Both the position numbers and the translations under genes were made by a program. The notes under the pieces are model-generated. The model was given only the letters and a program-made list of their open reading frames with translations, was not told where the DNA came from and did no database searches. This document shows, piece by piece, positions 58,209 to 64,000 of a stretch of DNA of 64,000 nt (the first letter of the stretch is position 1; each line of letters starts with the position of its first letter). Source of the DNA: Diadophis punctatus similis. Taxonomy: Eukaryota > Chordata > Lepidosauria > Squamata > Dipsadidae. The stretch is taken from assembly GCA_023053685.1 (NCBI GenBank), contig JALIGW010000016.1:9359501-9423500 (forward strand), given 5' to 3'.

Positions 58209-59510
58209 GATAAGTGGACATAAAAGAGTCCCTTGGACTACTCATACTTTACCAACCACATATGGAGTTTATTGAAATAGTGTACAACCAGTTCTCTTCC
58301 AGCACTGTGAACAGCTCCCAAGTACTTAAGCAGTGAAGTGTTTCCATTAGCTTTTTTAATCCTGCAACTGGATGAGAAAAAAAAAAAGAGAAAAGCAAAA
58401 TCATTTAATTACATGTGTCTTCTTGAATAACTGTTATTTTAGGTGGTAGTGGAGAGAGAAGGGTTCGGGTTAGCCAAATAACACACCACTACCAGATCTT
58501 TAGTACCTTGCTGATTGTCTTGTCTGGGGATGCACAATTCTGGATGACCTCTAGATTTCTCAATGTCTTGATGCTGCCATCTGTTTATCTTGATTTGTGC
58601 AATTCGGACAAGGTAATGCTACTTCTGTTATCCTCTTTGATTTGAAGTTGGTGCAAGAAAAAAATGATATACACACTTCTAAAGTAAAATAAGTTAGGGT
58701 ACACTGTAATGGGCATAGGAATAATTTTGAGGAATAGTAAGAAGAGCTGCTACCAAGACAATACTGAGACATTTGAGAAGAATTTGAAAATAAATTTGAG
58801 TTTAAGCTAGAACTGTAATCCAAGTAAGCATCTCGGACAACTCCTTCCTTAATTGTCATGAAGATAAAGGAAGAGAGGAGAGGATTTGCAAGATTCTGTT
58901 ACTGTAAAAAAGTAATATTAGCAATCATGATTTCTGTCAGGCACCAAGAATCAAGAACAACCTGTTATTTAAGAGTATTTCCCTTTATTGTTCTTCAGCT
59001 ATAGACAGAATCTTGCCGGATTAAAACAACTATTTGCACAACTACAGTACAGATATATTCTAGGAACAGCTAGGGAGGAACTGTTTTAATCTTATTCATG
59101 TGGACCACACTTTCTAAGCTCCACTGTCTCTTGGCACTCTGAAATGCAGATCCTTCCTCCTGGGAATCCAGATTACATTCCACTACAATTTTTCTAGTCT
59201 GGTCTACCTTGAATGACTGATGCACAGATGTACATCATGGTCCTGTTTGTTTGCAGACATTTACTGGCATTCATCTTAATCAGCAACTTCCCCTCTATTA
59301 CCAGTCTTGAAGATAAAGAGTATAGCCTAGGAATACTTAATACCTGATAGTAATATTTAAGATATAAGCCACCTATAGCAATTGCAGTGGCAGTGTGGGA
59401 AGTTATAGTCAATACCAAAATGAGTTTTGGTTATTAAAGCAATGTTTTCCAAATAAATTAATTTTTAGACACTAAGATATAAAACCCACTGAACATGATG
59501 GCAGTTTCTT

Positions 59511-59514
<4 letters not shown>
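58207..59514. other. intronic sequence, nothing recognised
   Basis: 58974-59030 resembles 28268-28324 ('agaatcttgtcagactaaag' versus 'agaatcttgccggattaaaa'), suggesting an unnamed dispersed repeat; otherwise nothing recognised. Confidence 0.45.

Positions 59515-59555
<41 letters not shown>
59515..59555. repeat. (TG)n microsatellite
   Basis: About 20 units grading into TA. Confidence 0.95.
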
Positions 59556-59566
<11 letters not shown>

Positions 59567-59584
59567 CATATATATGTATATTTG

Positions 59585-60655
59585 TATTTGTATTATATTT
59601 GTTTATTTGTCAAGCATATATGATTATAAGCAAAGTTTAAACAGTAAAACATGATTGAATATATATGTAATATTACAAGCATGAATAAGAGTAAAAGAGG
59701 TATGAATATATGGGTACATTAGGACAGGAACGGTAGGCACGATTGTGCACTTATGCACGCGCCAAACCGACCTCTTAGGAATGGGGTGAGGTCGATGGTA
59801 GATAATCTGAGGTTGAAGTTTTTGGGGTTTGGGGAAGAAACTACTGAGTCAGGTAAAGTGTTCCAGGCATTGACCACTCTTGTTGAAGTCGATTTTTTTG
59901 CAATCAAGTTTGGAGCGGTTTACATTAAGTTTGTATCTATTGTGAGTTCGTGTATTATTGCAGTTGAAACTGAAGTAGTCGTTAACAGGTAGGACATTGT
60001 GGCAGATAATTTTGTGAGCTACACTTAGGTCAGAACGAAGGCGGCGTAGTTCTAAATTTTCAAGTCCCAAAATTTCAAGTCTGGTTTCATAAGATATTCT
60101 GTTGTGAACAGAGGAATGTAATACTCTTCTTATGAAGTATCTCTGGACATTCTCAATTGTGTTAATGTCTGATATGTAGTGTGGGTTCCAGACAGATGAG
60201 CTGTATTCAAGAATCGGTCTAGCAAATGTTTTGTATTCTCTGGTTAAGAGTACAATGTTACCTGAGAAGAAGCTGCGCAAGATTAGGTTAACCACTCTTA
60301 ATGCCTTCTTAGCTATGTTGTTGCAGTGGACTCTGACACTTAGATCATTTGAGATGAGTATTCCAAGGTCCTTTACTGAGTGAGGATCATCATCAAGGTT
60401 ATGATCATCAAGTTTGTATTTTGTGTTTTGATTATTTTTGCCAATGTGTAAAACTGAGCATTTATTGATTGAGATTGGTAGTTGCCACTTGTTTGACCAT
60501 TCAGATACATAGTCAAGGTCTTTTTGAAGGGTTGTAGTATTGTCGGTGGTGTTGAATAGTTTTACATCATCTGCGAAGAGGACGCAGTTGCTTTGTATAT
60601 TATCACAAATGTAATTTATGTAAAGAATGAAGAGAGTAGGTCCTAAGATGCATGT
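59585..60655 (-). pseudogene. non-LTR LINE reverse transcriptase and C-terminus
   Basis: An open minus frame of about 265 codons (60650-59849) reads LGPTLFILYINYI, VLFADDVKLF (the catalytic FADD box), SVLHIGKNNQ, KDLGILISNDLSVRVHCNNI, TFARPILEYSSSVWNPHY and NVQRYFIRRVL. A frameshift then leads to RVVNAWNTLPDSVVSSPNPK. CR1/Jockey-group LINE; exact clade unresolved. 5'-truncated at the palm domain. Confidence 0.8.
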
Positions 60656-61254
60656 ATATATGTCTGTGCGCGCGATATATATATATCAAGAATATACATT
60701 GTCACTACAGCATAGCTTAATTAACTTGATTAGAAATTAATTCAATTTCCAGGTGGATTTTTTGCAGCCTGCATCTGGTAACCCTGAGCTGGTATTAAGA
60801 CTTTCATCCTCTATTTCTGATTAAAACCATGGGACTTCTAACAATATTTTAAGGCTGTATTACTGTGAACAAAGAGAGAGATGAAAGTTTGCTTGCAAAA
60901 TATTTGCTCTTTTTCTCTGTGATTTAAAGGTTCAATTCAAAGAATAATAAAAGAAGAAACAAAATGACCTATCCTGGACTTGCATTATTTGCTTCCTTTC
61001 TCTTGTGCCTTTCCTCTGAGCTACAAGCCTTCGGTGGAATGATGACTGTGTACCAGTTAAAATACTAATCTTGCAAATTGTTAGCCTGCCCTGTCAGGGA
61101 TTGAATACTAAGGAAGAATCCAAATCAAAGTCAGCTTGGCATTATTTTCCTCCCTTTAAGAATCTCTCCTTAGGACAAGTAAGATAATTGACTCCACCAG
61201 AGTCTGCTTCACGTCTCTGTAAAACAGAGATTCAGATCTCCTATTAAAAAGATC
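60656..61254. other. intronic sequence, nothing recognised
   Basis: No supported feature. Confidence 0.5.
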
Positions 61255-61660
61255 TCCACAAAAGTCCACATTCTGGACAGAGTGGACCTCTGGTTTGAAA
61301 GACGGGTCCCTACTTTAAAATTGTATAACCCTCTCTCAACAGAGGGGGAGGGGTACGATACCACCTATCCCTTGTCTACAACACGTTCAGCAGTCCCAAG
61401 AACGTTCTACACCCATTTGTACTCTGATTCAGGTGACCCTGAAGGTACAGATAAACCCCAGTGAGTGACCTCAACAATTTTCAGAAAGAGTGCTAATGAC
61501 CAGATGACTACAAGGAATATAAATCCTTCCATTCCCCACCATTCAGTCAAAAGTGAAGAAGCTTCTTGGATGAGAAGCAAAATGTCTTCAAGGAAAAACA
61601 AAGAAAGTCCAGCTGTCTCTTTGGGGACAAATATGACCTGGATGACTGAAAAATCTTCAC
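61255..61660 (+). pseudogene. Penelope-like element C-terminus and 3' tail
   Basis: Plus strand reads ILDRVDLWFERRVPTLKLYN, then PLSTEGEGYDTTYPLS, matching the ...WFERGVKEA... C-terminal pattern of GIY-YIG Penelope-like elements, followed by the 'gatgagaagcaaaatgtctt' tail. Confidence 0.65.
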
Positions 61661-61667
61661 AGTCAAA

Positions 61668-61912
61668 TTTATTTTATTTATTTGTGAGATTTATATACCG
61701 CCTCACAGTGCAAGCACTCTCTAAGCGGTTTACACCAGTAAGCAATGTATATTTATATCGTCCCCAACAATCTGGGTCCTCATTTTACCTACCTCGGAAG
61801 GATGGAAGGCTGAGTCAACCTTGAGCCGGTGAGATTTGAACCGCTGACCTGCGGATCACAGTCAGCTAAAGTGGCCTGCAGTACTGCACTCTAACCGCTG
61901 CGCCACCTCGGC
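61668..61912 (-). mobile_element. tRNA-derived SINE
   Basis: Reverse complement: 'gaggtggcgcagcggttaga', 'cagcggttcaaatctcaccg', 'gaggtaggtaaaatgaggac'; good A and B boxes. Confidence 0.87.
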
Positions 61913-62054
61913 ACAAAATCCCTACAAAACCACCCCATATATTAAACTAAAAGTGCTGTCATCCTTCTGCACTTTAGTAATCTCTGAACTCCAGATGGAA
62001 GATGTTTTAGTTATGTTTAGGAAAACGTTGATGTCCTCCTGATCCTATACTGTG

Positions 62055-62525
62055 ATACAGGTCCTTGCTTAACAAGAGTAATTGGGACCAACAACTCCAA
62101 CATTAAGCATAGTCATAAAGTACACTTGTGGACTTTATAATTGTGTCATCTTATGACTGCAGTTGCAGCAGTTCAAGTTGTTGTTGTTATTAAGCAAATC
62201 CTGTGGAGTTGTTAAGCGTGATATCATGTGATTGTGATCAAGTCATATTTGTGACCTCCTTGTCAACTTTGCTTGTTGGAAGGTTGCAGGGAAGGTCACA
62301 ATCATGTGACTGGAGGATGCTGTGACTGTCATAATTGTGAGCCAGTTGCCAAGCGCCTGAATTGCGTTCACAGAGACATTGTAATGGCTGCAACTACAAG
62401 GACCCGTCCTATGTTTCCTTATTCAGTGCCATCATAACTTTGAATGGCCACTGAATTTAATGATTAGGTGATTAGGTGATTACTCATTAAGTTAATTTGA
62501 ATTGTTAAACGAGGACTATCTACAT
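62055..62525 (+). mobile_element. AGGTAGTCCTCGAC repeat, diverged
   Basis: 'acaggtccttgcttaacaag' at the left; 'ggtcacaatcatgtgactgg' and 'cataactttgaatggccact' inside; ends gaggactatct. Confidence 0.7.
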
Positions 62526-62724
62526 TGTGGAATTATAAGGATTCTGTATTTTGTTGGTTGCTTTAATCTGATTTGGGAAGGTGGTACTAGTATGCCGCTA
62601 AGAGTTGATTCTGATGGAAGCGGTCTATAACCCTTGTAACATAAATAAAATAATAAATAAATACCTTGAGAATGGGCCCCAATCTAAACAAAAATGTGAA
62701 CCATGGTTGCAAAACATATAGACA

Positions 62725-62921
62725 TGTCTATGGAGATTCTCAGTCATCCAGGTCATGGTTGTCCCAAAGGTGTGTTTTTTTTCTGTTGAGAGAGAGCTAA
62801 GACAACAAAGTCCATATTTTGGACAGAGAGGATCGCTAGTTTGAAAGAGGAGTCAAAGAGGCCATCTACAGTATGTCAAAATTGAACAGCTTTCTCTCAA
62901 CAGAGGGGGAGGGATACGACA
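62725..62921 (+). pseudogene. Penelope-like element, left part, split by L2
   Basis: A minus-strand tail at 62730-62780 faces a plus-strand coding piece FERGVKEAIYS...STEGEGYDT (about 62835-62921). The coding sequence resumes past the L2 insertion at about 63756: LSPIYNTVLSTVPRRLHNH, then the 3' tail 'gatgagaagcgaaacgtctt' to the window end. Confidence 0.65.
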
Positions 62922-63755
<834 letters not shown>

Positions 63756-64000
63756 AATCTACAACACAGTCCTTTCAACAGTTCCCAGAAGGCTCCACAA
63801 CCATTTGCACCACTCAGGTGACCCTGATGACACAGATAAACTTCCAGATGACCTTAACGACCCGCTAAAAGAATGCAAATGGCTGTCTGTCTGCAAGGAG
63901 TATAAATCCTTCCATTCCCCACCATCCAGTCAGAGCTGAAGAAGCTTCGTGGATGAGAAGCGAAACGTCTTCAAAGAAAAAACAGAAACTTTCCAGTTAA
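63756..64000 (+). pseudogene. Penelope-like element, right part, cut by window end
   Basis: Continues the reading broken at 62921: LSPIYNTVLSTVPRRLHNHL, then 'ataaatccttccattcccca' and the tail seen in the other copies. Confidence 0.65.

Overview
This window is AT-rich vertebrate nuclear DNA, almost certainly from a squamate reptile and probably a snake (inference). The evidence is the repeat mix: Sauria-type and other tRNA-derived SINEs, CR1, L2-, L1- and R4/Dong-like LINEs, Penelope-like fragments, many short hAT elements, and long GATA-, TA-, GA- and AAT-type microsatellites. No bacterial-style genes, operons or CRISPR arrays are present. The only host coding sequence I can support is one 486-bp exon at 24769-25254 (+). 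It has canonical splice sites and encodes the end of the PAS/H-NOX-associated region, the signalling helix and the start of the catalytic domain of a soluble guanylate cyclase alpha subunit, best matched to GUCY1A2. The rest behaves as the two flanking introns: at least 24.7 kb upstream and at least 38.7 kb downstream with no second exon.

The introns are a layered archive of mobile elements, many datable against each other by nesting and target-site duplications (TSDs). The most striking is 8504-12048 (minus strand): a complete insertion, bounded by an exact 17-bp TSD, with a repeated 5' UTR, an intact 367-codon L1-type ORF1 and a 1.2-kb AT-rich tail, but no ORF2. It resembles the mammalian HAL1 ('half-L1') architecture.

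Layout. 0-8.5 kb: hAT MITEs, a mariner-like element, a solo LTR inside a hAT end, and CR1. 8.5-12.8 kb: the ORF1-only L1, then an R4/Dong-like fragment. 13-23 kb: nested hAT/LTR insertions, SINEs, and an L1 ORF2 remnant split by a TA array. 23-27 kb: the GUCY1A2 exon and quieter intron. 27-38 kb: palindromic hAT doublets in a SINE, a second solo LTR, CR1 copies, and Penelope-like tandem and inverted tails. 37-46 kb: two mariner-like copies, two near-identical 300-bp modules, an L2 endonuclease fragment, and GATA-type arrays. 46-64 kb: SINEs, CR1, large microsatellites, another L1 ORF2 remnant, R4-like and other LINE fragments, and an L2 copy inserted into a Penelope-like element that runs off the window end.

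The parts do not form a pathway. They interact as hosts and guests: LINE machinery mobilises SINEs (an 18-bp TSD inside L1), and short hAT and TA-target elements insert into older repeats. Family names rest on recognisable termini, motifs and TSDs read by eye, without database searches.
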